Positions 1 through 8,941 are shown, numbered from the stretch's first letter. The stretch: DNA of 17,027 nucleotides from Thermoplasmata archaeon (GCA_021162485.1 JAGGYP010000099.1:1-17027); one strand, 5' to 3'. Numbers and translations are program-made. The notes: a model not told the origin generated them from the sequence alone.

Positions 1-1141
1 GATAAGACGATCCAGAGGGTTTGTCCCTCTTCCAATAAAAATTAGTTTGAAAAACAACAAAAAAATACTCGGATTTGGCGGAGAGATTAACACAAGTATA
101 TGTATATTGTCGAGAGATAGAGCCTATCTCTCTCAGTATATTGGTGATACAACAAAATATGAGACTCTTAGATTTCTGTTAAACACAGTAGAGCATATTA
201 AAAAATTGACAAATATAGAAAAATTTGATGTTTTAGCATGTGATCTCCACCCTGATTTTGACACTACACATGCTGCAGAGGAAAAAAGCAGGGTAGAAGA
301 AGTGCCGTTGTATAAAGTTCAACATCATTTTGCACATGCTTTAGCTTTAATGCAAGAAAATGATTTAGAGGAGATGATTGCCATAACATGTGATGGGCTA
401 GGATATGGAGATGATGGAACTCTATGGGGTGGAGAGATCCTCTACTGTACAACAAGAGATGAAATATGTTACAAGAGAGTGGCACATCTTATGGAACAAC
501 CAATGGTTGGTGGAGATTTAGCGACAAAGTATCCCTTGAGAATGGTTGCTGGTATTTTATTTGATGAACCAAGTTTGCATGATTTTCTTCTCCAGAAAAG
601 CAAGTTCTTCCCACATGGAAAAGATGAAATTGAATTGATTTTTTCTCAACTGATGAAGAAGAAATACGCGATCACAAGTAGCTGCGGTCGAGTACTGGAT
701 GCAATATCAGCATTACTTGGCATATGCTACGAAAGAACCTATGAGGGAGAACCTGCTATGAAATTAGAAGCATTTGCTGCTAGTGGAAAAGATGTTTTAA
801 AACTGAAGTCACAAGTAAAAGATAACACGATTGATACAAGATACTTGTTATCTGAAATATTCTATCATTTAGAGAAAGAAAAAATCAAAAACCTAGCAGC
901 ATCAGCACAGGCATATATAGCCAAAGGCATAGCAGAGATGGCAATAGAAAAGGCAATGGAAGAAAATGTTAAACATATAGGGTTTACAGGTGGATGTGCC
1001 TATAATGAGTATATAGCAAAAACAATAGAAGAAAAGGTAGAGAAAGCAGGTTTTAGATTCTATTTACATAAAAATGTACCCGCTGGTGACGGTGGGATTT
1101 CTTTTGGTCAAACGATTGCTGCTGCCTTAATGGAAAACTAA
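1..1141 (+). CDS. hypF: [NiFe]-hydrogenase maturation carbamoyltransferase HypF, C-terminal half (5' end outside window)
   Basis: HypF makes the CN ligands of [NiFe]-hydrogenases, passing a carbamoyl group from carbamoyl phosphate to HypE. The frame is open from base 2 and first encodes IRRSRGFVPLPI, the end of the YrdC-like domain that precedes the Kae1-like domain in HypF. The TTG at 47 is therefore an internal Leu codon and not the start; the real start lies before the window. Visible Kae1-like/HypF motifs are a GFGGE opening, LSQYIGD, ACDLHPDF, the metal-binding histidines of QHHFAH, CDGLGYGDDGTLWGGE, TSSCGRVLDAISALLG, GFTGGCAYN and GDGGISFGQ. About 379 residues are present, roughly half of a usual HypF. 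The stop (TAA 1139–1141) overlaps the stop of the convergent gene. No other hydrogenase gene is visible. Family assignment is firm. Confidence 0.93.
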   Translation, partial: IRRSRGFVPLPIKISLKNNKKILGFGGEINTSICILSRDRAYLSQYIGDTTKYETLRFLLNTVEHIKKLTNIEKFDVLACDLHPDFDTTHAAEEKSRVEEVPLYKVQHHFAHALALMQENDLEEMIAITCDGLGYGDDGTLWGGEILYCTTRDEICYKRVAHLMEQPMVGGDLATKYPLRMVAGILFDEPSLHDFLLQKSKFFPHGKDEIELIFSQLMKKKYAITSSCGRVLDAISALLGICYERTYEGEPAMKLEAFAASGKDVLKLKSQVKDNTIDTRYLLSEIFYHLEKEKIKNLAASAQAYIAKGIAEMAIEKAMEENVKHIGFTGGCAYNEYIAKTIEEKVEKAGFRFYLHKNVPAGDGGISFGQTIAAALMEN

Positions 1142-4100
1142 TCTTTTATTACAGGTGTAGCAGAGAGTTTGCTATGTTTGATAGAGACCATATGTGGAGA
1201 TGATAAAATATTCTCTTCAGTGTTTACATTTTTACTGTCTACATCATCTATCTCTTCCACCAGTTTTAGAAGTTCGTTGTTGCTATAGAGGCTGCTTCCT
1301 CTCAGCTTGATCATAAAAATATTTGTTGTTGCATTGTTTTGATTCCCATATTTATCATATGCAATAACTGTTATTTCACATCTGCCAAATTTCCTCTCAT
1401 CCAACGTATACGTATAAGGCGCTTCGGTATCAGTGAATTTTAGCTCGTTATTCACCCAGAACTCAACTTTTGATATCCCATCAGGATCTGATGCAACAGC
1501 ATTTATCGTTATTTTACCAATAACTATGGTTTTCTCAAAAGGTAACGCTCTTTTTTCTTCATCATTAATATAAAGATAACCTTTTTTGGGCCTGGTTATA
1601 TCTACTGTTGGTATAGTATTTGCTTCTATTTTACACCATGCCTCTGGTTTTCCGATTGTCTCGTTGGTTTCATTGTTATCTGCTGCATCTCTTGCTTTTG
1701 CATAAAACTGGTAGTATCCACTTTTCATTGTATTTACATCGAAGTACCAAGACCATCCATCATTGCCATTACTATCTCTTCCAAACCATTTCCAGTCACT
1801 CCAGCTACTATTATCAGTGCTCCATCTATAGAAGAGATCAACTTCTGATATTGGACTCAATTTATCCTGCGTCTCAACATTAGCGGATATTTCAAAAGGC
1901 TCATTATGGAAATAAGGCTCTATGGTGTTTACAGTAGCAATGGGTGGTATATTATCAAAGCCAAATTCCACTTCACTCTTGTTTTTATTTTCCGAGTTCC
2001 CAGCTAGATCAGTAGCTATACAATATATCTGATAATATCCTACTCCCTCAGTAGTATTAAATGACCACCTCCATGGAGGAGAATCTATTGTTTGATATTT
2101 CTCCCATTCACTCCAATTTTTCTTGTTAAGGGAGTATCTATAGTATAGAGTCATATTTTTCACTCCGCTGAGGTCATCTGTTGCTGTTGCCCAGATGTTC
2201 ATATGGTCGGACTTATACCAATAATGTGATAGTTTATCCAGACTTGAATTGGGTGCATTTTCATCACCAACCTGGAAGGTATGAAGCTCTGACTGATTTG
2301 TGACACCATATATATCGCTCGCTATTATGTAGAAAACATAGATTCCTTTTGAATAATTATCATTATAGTAATAAGTTGTATTGACTAAGTGAGACAAGTT
2401 TTTAACAGAATGGTTTCCATCTGGTAATGTAATATTTATTTTCACAAAATCTACTCCAAAATCATCGGAAACCTCACAGGATATGTTTACAGGTCCAAGT
2501 TTTAACCTGAAAGAAGGTGTTATTGTAATATTGTTTATCACTGGTGGTGCGTTGTATAAAATAGTGAAGTTGTAAATACTGCTTTCGTTTTTGTTTCCAC
2601 TAGCATCTTCTGCGAGTATGGTGAAATTATATAATCCAGCAGCAGTATAGGTGGTGTTTAAATAGTATCGCCCATCTGAACTACTGTTCATTGATAGAAG
2701 CAGTGTTGTATCATCTGGAAATGTTACGTTTAATGATACGTTTGCAACAGCAACATCATCTGTTACAATGCAACTTATGTTGATATTTCCACCTGCAACC
2801 TGGCTTGGAGGGTTTATGGTAACGTCAGATATGTTCGGTGGAGAAACATCGGAACGATTCACTATGTAGAACGATTTGTTCTCAGAAACATTTGTGTTTC
2901 CACTTGTATCATTAGCCCAAATACTATAATTATATCTACCAGTTATATCGTAAGTTGCATTGTAGTAGTATTTATTATCTCCGCTTGTTTTATTCATTGG
3001 CATATTAACAGATGTACCAGTTGGTCCATAAATTCTAACTTTTACCAGGTTAACAGCAATATCATCAACTATACATGATATGTTCACAGATTTGTTGACA
3101 ACTTGTACAGTAGGTTCAGCTTCAACATTCTTTATCGGAGGAGCTTGAAGATCAATTATAGTTATGCGGAAAGAGTAATCAAGATATCCCTCTTTTGAAA
3201 CTGTTATATTATACTGTGTAACTTTGTCTACCTCTGGTGCTGTGAAGCTAACAGTTCCATTAGCATCTGTAGTGTTTTCACCTTCATCGCCAAATTTAAC
3301 AGTTGCATTCTCTACGGGGTCATTACTTGTTTTATCCTTTACATGGACAGTGAAATTACTCCCTTCACCTATGGTAGTAGATGGATCAACTGTTACATTG
3401 AAAACACTTTTAATAATGAAACTAAATGAACCTGTCTGCGCTGTATTGTTAAACTTGTCAACAGCTTTGATGTAGAAATGATAGGTTCCACTAAGGGAAT
3501 AAGTTTTATTGTAATAATAGTGGTGAGAATCAGGTATCATTTCTATTTCGGATAAATTGGTTTCGTATGTTGAATTGCCTGGGCGGGTTATATTTAATAA
3601 AATATTTTTCAAACCATTTTCAACATCATCTTCTGCATCAAAAGAGATGTTTACATAGCCATCTATTTTTTGTATGGCTGGGGTTATTGTTACATTGGAA
3701 ATAGTTGGTGGCGTATCATCGAAATATTCGCCAACGTAAACATCATCTATATACCATATTTCACCATGAGTACTTTGATATCTCCAAGCAATGCAAACTG
3801 TATCATTTTTATATTCACTTAAATTATAAGCAACCCTCTCCCAGTTAGAGGGAAGTGTACCTGGTTTAAAAGTGAGGTTTCTAATCTCATCGAAATAATT
3901 TTTATCTTTTGTTTTATTAGTAGAGATCAAAACATAATTTGGCAAATTATCATTTTCAACCCAAGTGGCTCTATGCCAAAACATAAGATGAGGATTCTCG
4001 TATTTGGATAGATTAATGGCAGGTGTTATTAGCCATTCATCCTGTGTTATGTAAATATTATCATAATGGCACATAATGCTATGTGAACCAGAATGCGAAT

Positions 4101-4284
4101 CTATATCTGTAATCTCCCAGGTTTTAGTTGCACCGCTTCCAAGAACAGTCCAGCCAGATGGTATTGTGCCACCTTCAAAACCCTCAAAAAAATTGTCATC
4201 ATCACTAGCAAGAATAGCAAATGATGTAAGCAGCAAAGACACTGCTAGTAGCAGGCTAAAGCCTATTTTAAAGATTCTTTTCAC
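1138..4284 (-). CDS. Large secreted multi-domain Ig-like surface protein
   Basis: A 1048-residue exported protein of unknown specific role, probably a surface or adhesion protein. Residues 1–26 form a signal peptide (MKRIFK, then a Leu-rich core, cleavage near ILA|SD). Residues about 33–188 resemble the choice-of-anchor/cleaved-adhesin (MAM-like) jelly-roll domain (FFEGFEGGTIPSGW, DEWLITPAINLS, WYIDDVYVGE). Ig-like modules follow: about 192–290, 294–375 (a big-domain/carboxypeptidase-regulatory type with DANGTVSFTAP), 382–475, 481–575 and 580–672. Two modules carry W-rich YRYS/YRWS...NWSEW/SWSDW motifs (677–775 and 780–888), and the last has an SDPDGISKVEFWVN motif (890–993). There are more than 40 N-X-S/T sequons, as in heavily N-glycosylated archaeal surface proteins. 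No C-terminal transmembrane helix or PGF-CTERM-like tail is visible; the end is hydrophilic. The start is GTG at 4284 with GGGGGA upstream. Domain names are from pattern recognition. Confidence 0.85.
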   Translation of the reverse strand: MKRIFKIGFSLLLAVSLLLTSFAILASDDDNFFEGFEGGTIPSGWTVLGSGATKTWEITDIDSHSGSHSIMCHYDNIYITQDEWLITPAINLSKYENPHLMFWHRATWVENDNLPNYVLISTNKTKDKNYFDEIRNLTFKPGTLPSNWERVAYNLSEYKNDTVCIAWRYQSTHGEIWYIDDVYVGEYFDDTPPTISNVTITPAIQKIDGYVNISFDAEDDVENGLKNILLNITRPGNSTYETNLSEIEMIPDSHHYYYNKTYSLSGTYHFYIKAVDKFNNTAQTGSFSFIIKSVFNVTVDPSTTIGEGSNFTVHVKDKTSNDPVENATVKFGDEGENTTDANGTVSFTAPEVDKVTQYNITVSKEGYLDYSFRITIIDLQAPPIKNVEAEPTVQVVNKSVNISCIVDDIAVNLVKVRIYGPTGTSVNMPMNKTSGDNKYYYNATYDITGRYNYSIWANDTSGNTNVSENKSFYIVNRSDVSPPNISDVTINPPSQVAGGNINISCIVTDDVAVANVSLNVTFPDDTTLLLSMNSSSDGRYYLNTTYTAAGLYNFTILAEDASGNKNESSIYNFTILYNAPPVINNITITPSFRLKLGPVNISCEVSDDFGVDFVKINITLPDGNHSVKNLSHLVNTTYYYNDNYSKGIYVFYIIASDIYGVTNQSELHTFQVGDENAPNSSLDKLSHYWYKSDHMNIWATATDDLSGVKNMTLYYRYSLNKKNWSEWEKYQTIDSPPWRWSFNTTEGVGYYQIYCIATDLAGNSENKNKSEVEFGFDNIPPIATVNTIEPYFHNEPFEISANVETQDKLSPISEVDLFYRWSTDNSSWSDWKWFGRDSNGNDGWSWYFDVNTMKSGYYQFYAKARDAADNNETNETIGKPEAWCKIEANTIPTVDITRPKKGYLYINDEEKRALPFEKTIVIGKITINAVASDPDGISKVEFWVNNELKFTDTEAPYTYTLDERKFGRCEITVIAYDKYGNQNNATTNIFMIKLRGSSLYSNNELLKLVEEIDDVDSKNVNTEENILSSPHMVSIKHSKLSATPVIKD

Positions 4285-4330
4285 AGTATTTCCCCCATTC
4301 TGAATACTTTTAACTATTTTTATGACCTAT

Positions 4331-4341
4331 CAAATATAAAT
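4331..4341 (-). promoter_or_regulatory. TATA box for the large surface protein gene
   Basis: On the minus strand this reads TTTATATTTG, a good archaeal box A. It lies about 50 nt before the GTG start at 4284, which predicts a transcript start near 4310 and a short leader carrying the GGGGGA ribosome binding site at about 4291–4296. Confidence 0.6.
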
Positions 4342-4370
4342 AATTTATTGTATATTTGTTATCTTTTTTT

Positions 4371-4381
4371 GAAAAAAGAAG
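4371..4381 (-). terminator. T-tract terminator after tRNA-Ser
   Basis: The minus strand carries CTTCTTTTTTC just past the tRNA-Ser 3' end. This is a plausible archaeal T-tract terminator for the L15–cbf5–tRNA string, before the promoter of the next gene. A neighbouring T-run on the plus strand (4364–4370) makes the site an imperfect A/T inverted repeat. Confidence 0.45.
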
Positions 4382-4389
4382 TTTTTAGG

Positions 4390-4475
4390 CGCCGAGGGGG
4401 AGATTTGAACTCCCGAGGGCAAAAATGCCCACGAGCTCTCCAGGCTCGCGCCGTGCCGGACTGGGCCACCTCGGC
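4390..4475 (-). tRNA. tRNA-Ser(GGA)
   Basis: A type II tRNA of 86 nt. The acceptor stem GCCGAGG pairs with CCUCGGC, followed by discriminator G, as expected for archaeal serine tRNAs. The anticodon stem CGAGC/GCUCG closes loop CUGGAGA, giving anticodon GGA (serine, UCC/UCU codons). A long variable arm (GGGC...GCCC) follows. The T arm GGGAG-UUCAAAU-CUCCC is perfect. CCA is not encoded (CCT follows). It starts 30 nt after the cbf5 stop in the same direction and may be co-transcribed with it. A weak A/T-rich box around 4503–4509 could instead give it its own promoter. Confidence 0.95.
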
Positions 4476-4505
4476 ATTTTGGTATATTAAAACCAGGAGT
4501 TTATT

Positions 4506-5516
4506 TTAAGATTTTTTCCAAACCCTTGGATAGGTACCTCTTTTCATAAAAACCCTCTCTATATTTGCACAAACTCCTTTGTTTTTTTGTATCATCTGCT
4601 CTGCATCCATCAGAGTTTTTCCCAGAGCAATGATTTCCCCTTTTAAAGTGAAAATACCTATCAAATCATTCTTCTTTATATCAGAGTCAACCTCTAAAAC
4701 ACCAGGTAATGCCAGGTCTGCACCATGACATATTGCGTCTACAGCAGAATCTCTTACCACTATTTTTGGTAGATGATCAAACAATTTTTCAAATGGTTTT
4801 ATGATTTTTTTTAACTCCCTATCATCTTCATTTTCTATCCAGATCATATACGCATCTTTCAAATCCTGTAGTTTTACAGCATCCTCTAGATTTAAACAAC
4901 CTACTTTTGTCCTCCTTAGTTCCAGGAGATGGGCGCCACAACCGAGTTTTTTACCAATGTCTACACAAAGAGTTCTTATATATGTGCCTGCTTCGCACCC
5001 AACCCTGAATAAAACATCTTTATTTTTTATTTCTAAAATTTGTAGATAGTAGATATGTCTTTTTCTCTTTCTTCTTTTAACAGCGGATCTTAGAGGAGGA
5101 ATCTGATATATCTCACCAACAAAGCTTTTACATGTCTCCCTGAGTTTTTTTTCCTCTATCTTTTTGTGTAAACGCATTATTCCAACATATTCTTTGCCAG
5201 CTAGTAATAGCACGCAAACAGCTTTTGTAGCATTTCCCAATGCAATGGTCAGTAGACCAGTTGCATTAGGATCCAAGGTTCCACCATGCCCAGCCTTGTT
5301 GATATTTAAAATCTCTTTTACCCAAGCAACTATTTGATGAGAACTTGGTCCAGATGGCTTGTCTATGTTTACAAACCCGCTATCTAAAAGTTCGTAAACA
5401 TTTCTTTCATTTGGATTCTTTCCATAATTTGGATTGGTGTTAGCTTGTGCTTTTATCAATCTAACCCTGTTTATCCTATTTCTTTCAGATGGAAGCAAGA
5501 AGTTATTTGAAGACAT
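4506..5516 (-). CDS. cbf5: Cbf5, H/ACA-guided rRNA pseudouridine synthase
   Basis: The catalytic subunit of archaeal H/ACA ribonucleoproteins, which also modifies U55 of tRNA without a guide. It has 336 residues, matching archaeal Cbf5 (about 340) and not bacterial TruB. Visible are the N-terminal segment with TNPNYGKNP, then FVNIDKPSGPSSHQ, and the catalytic loop AGHGGTLDPNATGLL with nucleophile Asp82. Also seen are PPLRSAVKRRKRKRHIY, GCEAGTYIRTL and ELRRTKVG. The C-terminal PUA domain is PKIVVRDSAVDAICHGADL through the terminal YPRVW. ATG at 5516 is used; GAGGT lies about 12 nt upstream. It is 44 nt from cmk. The ribosomal genes eL14 and eL34, often found between cmk and cbf5 in archaea, are absent here. 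Confidence 0.97.
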   Translation of the reverse strand: MSSNNFLLPSERNRINRVRLIKAQANTNPNYGKNPNERNVYELLDSGFVNIDKPSGPSSHQIVAWVKEILNINKAGHGGTLDPNATGLLTIALGNATKAVCVLLLAGKEYVGIMRLHKKIEEKKLRETCKSFVGEIYQIPPLRSAVKRRKRKRHIYYLQILEIKNKDVLFRVGCEAGTYIRTLCVDIGKKLGCGAHLLELRRTKVGCLNLEDAVKLQDLKDAYMIWIENEDDRELKKIIKPFEKLFDHLPKIVVRDSAVDAICHGADLALPGVLEVDSDIKKNDLIGIFTLKGEIIALGKTLMDAEQMIQKNKGVCANIERVFMKRGTYPRVWKKS

Positions 5517-5560
5517 AGGTGGTTAACCTCGCTAATAATGGCGATTTGATTTTAAAAATG

Positions 5561-6097
5561 CTATGTTCTAAATAACCTGTTTAAAACCATATTAGCAACT
5601 TCTTCTGGTTTTTTATCTGATGTATCTATAACAATATCATAAAATGATTTATCTTTTGGGTCAAATCCATAATAAGTTCTATATCTCTTTTCTTCACTCT
5701 TCTCTCTTTCCAGTATTTCCTTTTTCCTTTGTTCAAAATCTCCCCCCTCTCTTTTGATAACACGCCTGATCCTTGTATCTAAATCAGCATCCAGGAAAAC
5801 TTTGAAAGCAGGTATTTTGTTTTTATATGCAATCCAACCAGCTAATCTACCTTCTAAAATTATGTTTCCTTTTTCTAAAATTTTCCTTTGTTCCTCGTCT
5901 AATTTTTTATCTATCTCACTATGTTTTTCACAGTATTTGCCAAACTCATCTAAACTCATACCATGTTCTTTTGCTAATCTTCTAAATATGTCGCCAGTGT
6001 ACACGTGTTTTAATCCAGTTTCTCTCTCTAGAATTTTTGCTAATGTTGTTGTTCCACTTCCAGGAGGACCACTTATTGTTATTGTTTTGTTTTTCAT
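5561..6097 (-). CDS. cmk: Cytidylate kinase, archaeal type
   Basis: Phosphorylates CMP/dCMP with ATP. Its 178 residues match the short archaeal Cmk family. The P-loop GPPGSGTTT is at residues 10–18. After it come HVYTGDIFRRLA (nucleotide monophosphate side), ILEGRLAGWIA, FLDADLDTRIRR and the lid-like Arg-rich segment REGGDFEQRKKEILERE, ending with YDIVIDTSDKKPEE. The ATG at 6097 is 9 nt after the stop of the DUF106 gene and has only a weak AGTGA upstream, consistent with translation coupled to the preceding gene in the secY operon. This gene order (secY, adk, DUF106, cmk, cbf5) is conserved in many euryarchaea. Confidence 0.95.
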   Translation of the reverse strand: MKNKTITISGPPGSGTTTLAKILERETGLKHVYTGDIFRRLAKEHGMSLDEFGKYCEKHSEIDKKLDEEQRKILEKGNIILEGRLAGWIAYKNKIPAFKVFLDADLDTRIRRVIKREGGDFEQRKKEILEREKSEEKRYRTYYGFDPKDKSFYDIVIDTSDKKPEEVANMVLNRLFRT

Positions 6098-6106
6098 TGA
6101 TGTTCA

Positions 6107-6763
6107 CTAGGCATTTGTTTTTCTTGTTTTAATATTTTGCCACCATTGAGACCAGCTAACCCATTTTAACCCCTGTCGTATTATCTGACCTATTACTAGA
6201 GAAAAAACAAAATATAATACAATCCAGTTTGAAAACAGTAGAGATCTATCATATAAGGAGACTTTTGCTGCCCATGGAACTGTGAAGAGATAATATTGTA
6301 ATGTACTGAGAAATGAGAGAAGCCATGTGAATATTGGTACTATAAATATAAATAAAAATAGCATGGGTTTCATCATCCCACTTTGCGATTGCGTAGTGAT
6401 CTTCATTATCTGCGGTTGTAGTTTCATCAACTTATTTATCTTTGCTGTATCTCCTTTTTTTCTAGCTTCGCTAAGTTCTTTTTGAAATGCTCTGCTAATC
6501 TCCTGTGCTCTTCCAACTGCTTTCCAATCTGTAAATATATGTGTGAAAAAGGATGATAAAAAAATCATTATAGAGCCGGCGAGTAAAAGAGTGAGTATAG
6601 GGTATTTTCCATCAAACCCTATTACTGGGTAGAGAACAGTGTTAAGGGAAGACGCGATTAGATATCTTATAGAAGGATCTCCAAATACAAAGATCATTAT
6701 AAACATGATTATCATGAAAAGCAAAAGCTGACTACCTGCGGTTTGTGCTTTATTCTCATTCAC
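6107..6763 (-). CDS. DUF106 / EMC3-TMCO1-like membrane insertase (Oxa1 superfamily)
   Basis: A 218-residue integral membrane protein of the archaeal DUF106 family, related to eukaryotic EMC3, TMCO1 and GET1 and to the YidC/Oxa1 insertases. It probably helps insert membrane proteins beside the SecY channel encoded three genes upstream in the same transcript. Hydrophobic helices are seen at about residues 13–30, 53–75, 130–155 and 180–200. A charged cytosolic coiled segment (FQKELSEARKKGDTAKINKLMKLQPQIMK) lies between the second and third helices, the hallmark arrangement of this family, followed by MMKPML. The start is GTG at 6763 with AGGAGTG upstream; that site overlaps the adk stop region, so the genes are tightly coupled. 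Substrate range is inferred from the family, not seen. Confidence 0.9.
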   Translation of the reverse strand: MNENKAQTAGSQLLLFMIIMFIMIFVFGDPSIRYLIASSLNTVLYPVIGFDGKYPILTLLLAGSIMIFLSSFFTHIFTDWKAVGRAQEISRAFQKELSEARKKGDTAKINKLMKLQPQIMKITTQSQSGMMKPMLFLFIFIVPIFTWLLSFLSTLQYYLFTVPWAAKVSLYDRSLLFSNWIVLYFVFSLVIGQIIRQGLKWVSWSQWWQNIKTRKTNA

Positions 6764-6780
6764 TTATATTCTACACTCCT

Positions 6781-7335
6781 CTAATCTTGGAGAACAGGTT
6801 TGGCCTGTTCAACAGCCTCATCTATTGCGTTATCATGGTTAAACACTATTTTAACTGTTGCGCCTGATAATGCTGCATATGCCATAGCTATAGCTCTATT
6901 CATTTGTTGATGCTCATTTATCTCTTCTATAGTATCAGGGTCCCTTTTCCTTGTTTTATCTTTTTGTCTTCTTCTGTATATCTCCTCTGGATCCGCCTCC
7001 ACTATAACAATTGTTCTAGGGTTTAATCTTTTTATCACCCATTCTGGTAAACCTGGCATGTAACCTTGTGGTGTTTTAACAGTGCAGTGTGTGTCAACAA
7101 TAACGTTTTTCATCTCTGCAACTCTTTCAGCTGTTTTTATTTGCAGTTCCTTTTGCTTATCTAAAGGAAGTTTTCTCATTTCATCTCTATCTTTTGCCCA
7201 TCCAAGTTCCTTTGCTATATCTATCATTACGCTTCCAAAGGTTACAAATTTTATGTTAATACCCTCTGCTGCTTTTTGCATAACAGTGGTTTTACCAACA
7301 CCTGGTATGCCTGTTACTACTATTACTCCTCCCAC
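6781..7335 (-). CDS. adkA: Archaeal adenylate kinase AdkA
   Basis: Interconverts ATP + AMP and 2 ADP. It is the short archaeal type (about 184–187 residues), distinct from bacterial Adk. The P-loop is TGIPGVGKTT, followed by FVTFGSVMIDIAKELGW, VIVDTHCTVKTPQGYMPGLP (AMP-binding side), IVIVEADPEEIYRRRQKDKTRKRD (Arg-rich lid) and INEHQQMNRAIAMAYA. Two GTG codons compete for the start. GTG 7344 lies inside the GAGGTGA ribosome binding site, while GTG 7335 is 5 nt after it and gives MGGVIVVTGIPGVGKTT, a normal N-terminus for the family. I therefore choose 7335. It follows secY by about 20 nt in the same operon. Confidence 0.93.
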   Translation of the reverse strand: MGGVIVVTGIPGVGKTTVMQKAAEGINIKFVTFGSVMIDIAKELGWAKDRDEMRKLPLDKQKELQIKTAERVAEMKNVIVDTHCTVKTPQGYMPGLPEWVIKRLNPRTIVIVEADPEEIYRRRQKDKTRKRDPDTIEEINEHQQMNRAIAMAYAALSGATVKIVFNHDNAIDEAVEQAKPVLQD

Positions 7336-7356
7336 AGATATCACCTCTTTTTGATT

Positions 7357-8901
7357 TCACTCTTTTCCAAAGAATCCTCTTAATACAGGATGCATCTCCA
7401 TAGCCTGCTCTCTAGCAATTTGTTCATAGAGATTAATCAATATACCAACTGTTAATAACACACCCGTTCCACTGGTGTTGCCAACAGTTCCTATGGCATC
7501 TGCCGATGCTGCCAACGCTCCTACTGCAGCACCACCTATTACTGTTACCACTGGAATATATCTTTCCAGTACTTTTCTTAGTATTCTGGGGTCTCTTCTA
7601 AAACCAGGTATCTGCATACCAGAGCTCTGAATCTGCCTAGCAACTGCTGCAGCACCCATATCTGTTGTCTCAATCCAGAACTTCGCAAATAATATAGATC
7701 CTATGATCATAATGGAGAAGTATACTATTACTCTTATAGCGTATTGCCACGCAGCATGCCCACCTGGCATGCCACCTTGTACCATTGGTAAAAGCCAACC
7801 TTGTATACCATTTAGTCTGTGTAAATACCATGCTCCGCCAGCTACAGGAACTGTGGGATTAGTTGAAGTTAGATCATATTTTCCAATCCACCACTGCCCA
7901 CCAATTAGAGGAATTCTTTGTAGACTCGGGTTTGTATAGAATAGTAGGGCAAACATGTTTATGTTCGCAAGTAATGCAGACATAAGAATAACAGGTATGT
8001 TAGAGGCATAAATCAACCTAATCGGATACCTACCTCTTGCTCCTCTCACACGTTCATGGGCAAGAGGTAACTCAATTCTTGTAGATTCCGCATATACTAC
8101 AATCAGGAAAATAGAGATTGTACCTAACAATGCTACTATAGAGTTCTGCGTGCCTAAAAAGATTGTCTGAAAGCCACCGCCATTCACAATTTCCGATATA
8201 GACATTTGTGATAAGAGATAATAGGTTCCTGGTATAAGCCCAGCTGGTGGATTACTAGTACCTAATGGCAAGTCCTTGTGAATTGGAAGCCAATTGAATA
8301 TCCCAGTAAATATAGCCTGTGAAACCCCAGCTGCTATAAACAAAGAAATACCAGATCCTATACCCCATTTAGAAATAAGTTCATCCATCAGAAAGACTAA
8401 TAACGCTCCCATAAACAGCTGTGAAACAATTATAGCTCTTGCCCCACCTAGCCCAACCATTTTTATTAAACCTGCATCAGGTTGTAAATATCCAAAAACC
8501 TGAGGAATCGCCTCAACAAGTATCATTACTATAACCAGGATCTTCTGAAAACCTTGATATATAGCCTTGTCTTCTTTTTTTGTTAAATCTAGGTTTATGA
8601 TTTTGGCGCCAACAAATAATTGTAAAATAATGGATGCTGTAACAATTGGTCCTATACCCAGGTGCATTATTGAACCACTAGCGCCTGCCATTATAGCACG
8701 GAAACCAGCAAACATATCAAGGGCTGTACCACTTACACCATAAATCATTATGTTTGTTAGGATGTAATAAAGTATAAGGCATAGGATAGTCCAGAATAAC
8801 TTTGATCTAAATGGGACATGCCCCTCAGGTCTAGCAACAGCAGGCCATCTCTCAATAATAGGCTTTAATGCATAGAGTTTACTCCTCTTCTCTTCAGCCA
8901 T
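7357..8901 (-). CDS. secY: SecY, protein-conducting channel subunit
   Basis: The central pore of the Sec translocase (with SecE and Sec61-beta encoded elsewhere). At 514 residues it is of the archaeal SecY/Sec61-alpha type with ten expected membrane spans. Typical elements are the N-terminal LKPIIERWPAVARPEG amphipathic stretch and the GTALDMFAGFRAIMAGASGSIMHLGIGPIV plug and helix 2 region. LISKWGIGSGISLFIAAGV is also seen. The ribosome-binding loop is HERVRGARGRYPIRLIYASNIPVIL. A long extracytoplasmic loop of about 60 residues, rich in Gly, Pro and Trp, lies between about residues 325 and 385. The C-terminal MQIPGFRRDPRILRKVLERYIP loop is present. ATG at 8901 starts 40 nt after the uL15 stop. 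Confidence 0.97.
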   Translation of the reverse strand: MAEEKRSKLYALKPIIERWPAVARPEGHVPFRSKLFWTILCLILYYILTNIMIYGVSGTALDMFAGFRAIMAGASGSIMHLGIGPIVTASIILQLFVGAKIINLDLTKKEDKAIYQGFQKILVIVMILVEAIPQVFGYLQPDAGLIKMVGLGGARAIIVSQLFMGALLVFLMDELISKWGIGSGISLFIAAGVSQAIFTGIFNWLPIHKDLPLGTSNPPAGLIPGTYYLLSQMSISEIVNGGGFQTIFLGTQNSIVALLGTISIFLIVVYAESTRIELPLAHERVRGARGRYPIRLIYASNIPVILMSALLANINMFALLFYTNPSLQRIPLIGGQWWIGKYDLTSTNPTVPVAGGAWYLHRLNGIQGWLLPMVQGGMPGGHAAWQYAIRVIVYFSIMIIGSILFAKFWIETTDMGAAAVARQIQSSGMQIPGFRRDPRILRKVLERYIPVVTVIGGAAVGALAASADAIGTVGNTSGTGVLLTVGILINLYEQIAREQAMEMHPVLRGFFGKE

Positions 8902-8941
8902 TTATTGGCACCCTATATTTTTTAGATACTTTAAATGTTTT

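Noticed and set aside
1620..1883. Plus-strand open frame inside the large surface-protein gene
   Set aside because: It is antisense to a long coherent coding frame with clear domains, and its His/Tyr/Ser-rich product looks like a shadow frame.
4361..4381. A/T inverted repeat as a hairpin terminator
   Set aside because: The stem would be nearly all A:U and very weak; archaeal termination by T-tract is enough to explain it, so only the T-tract is listed.
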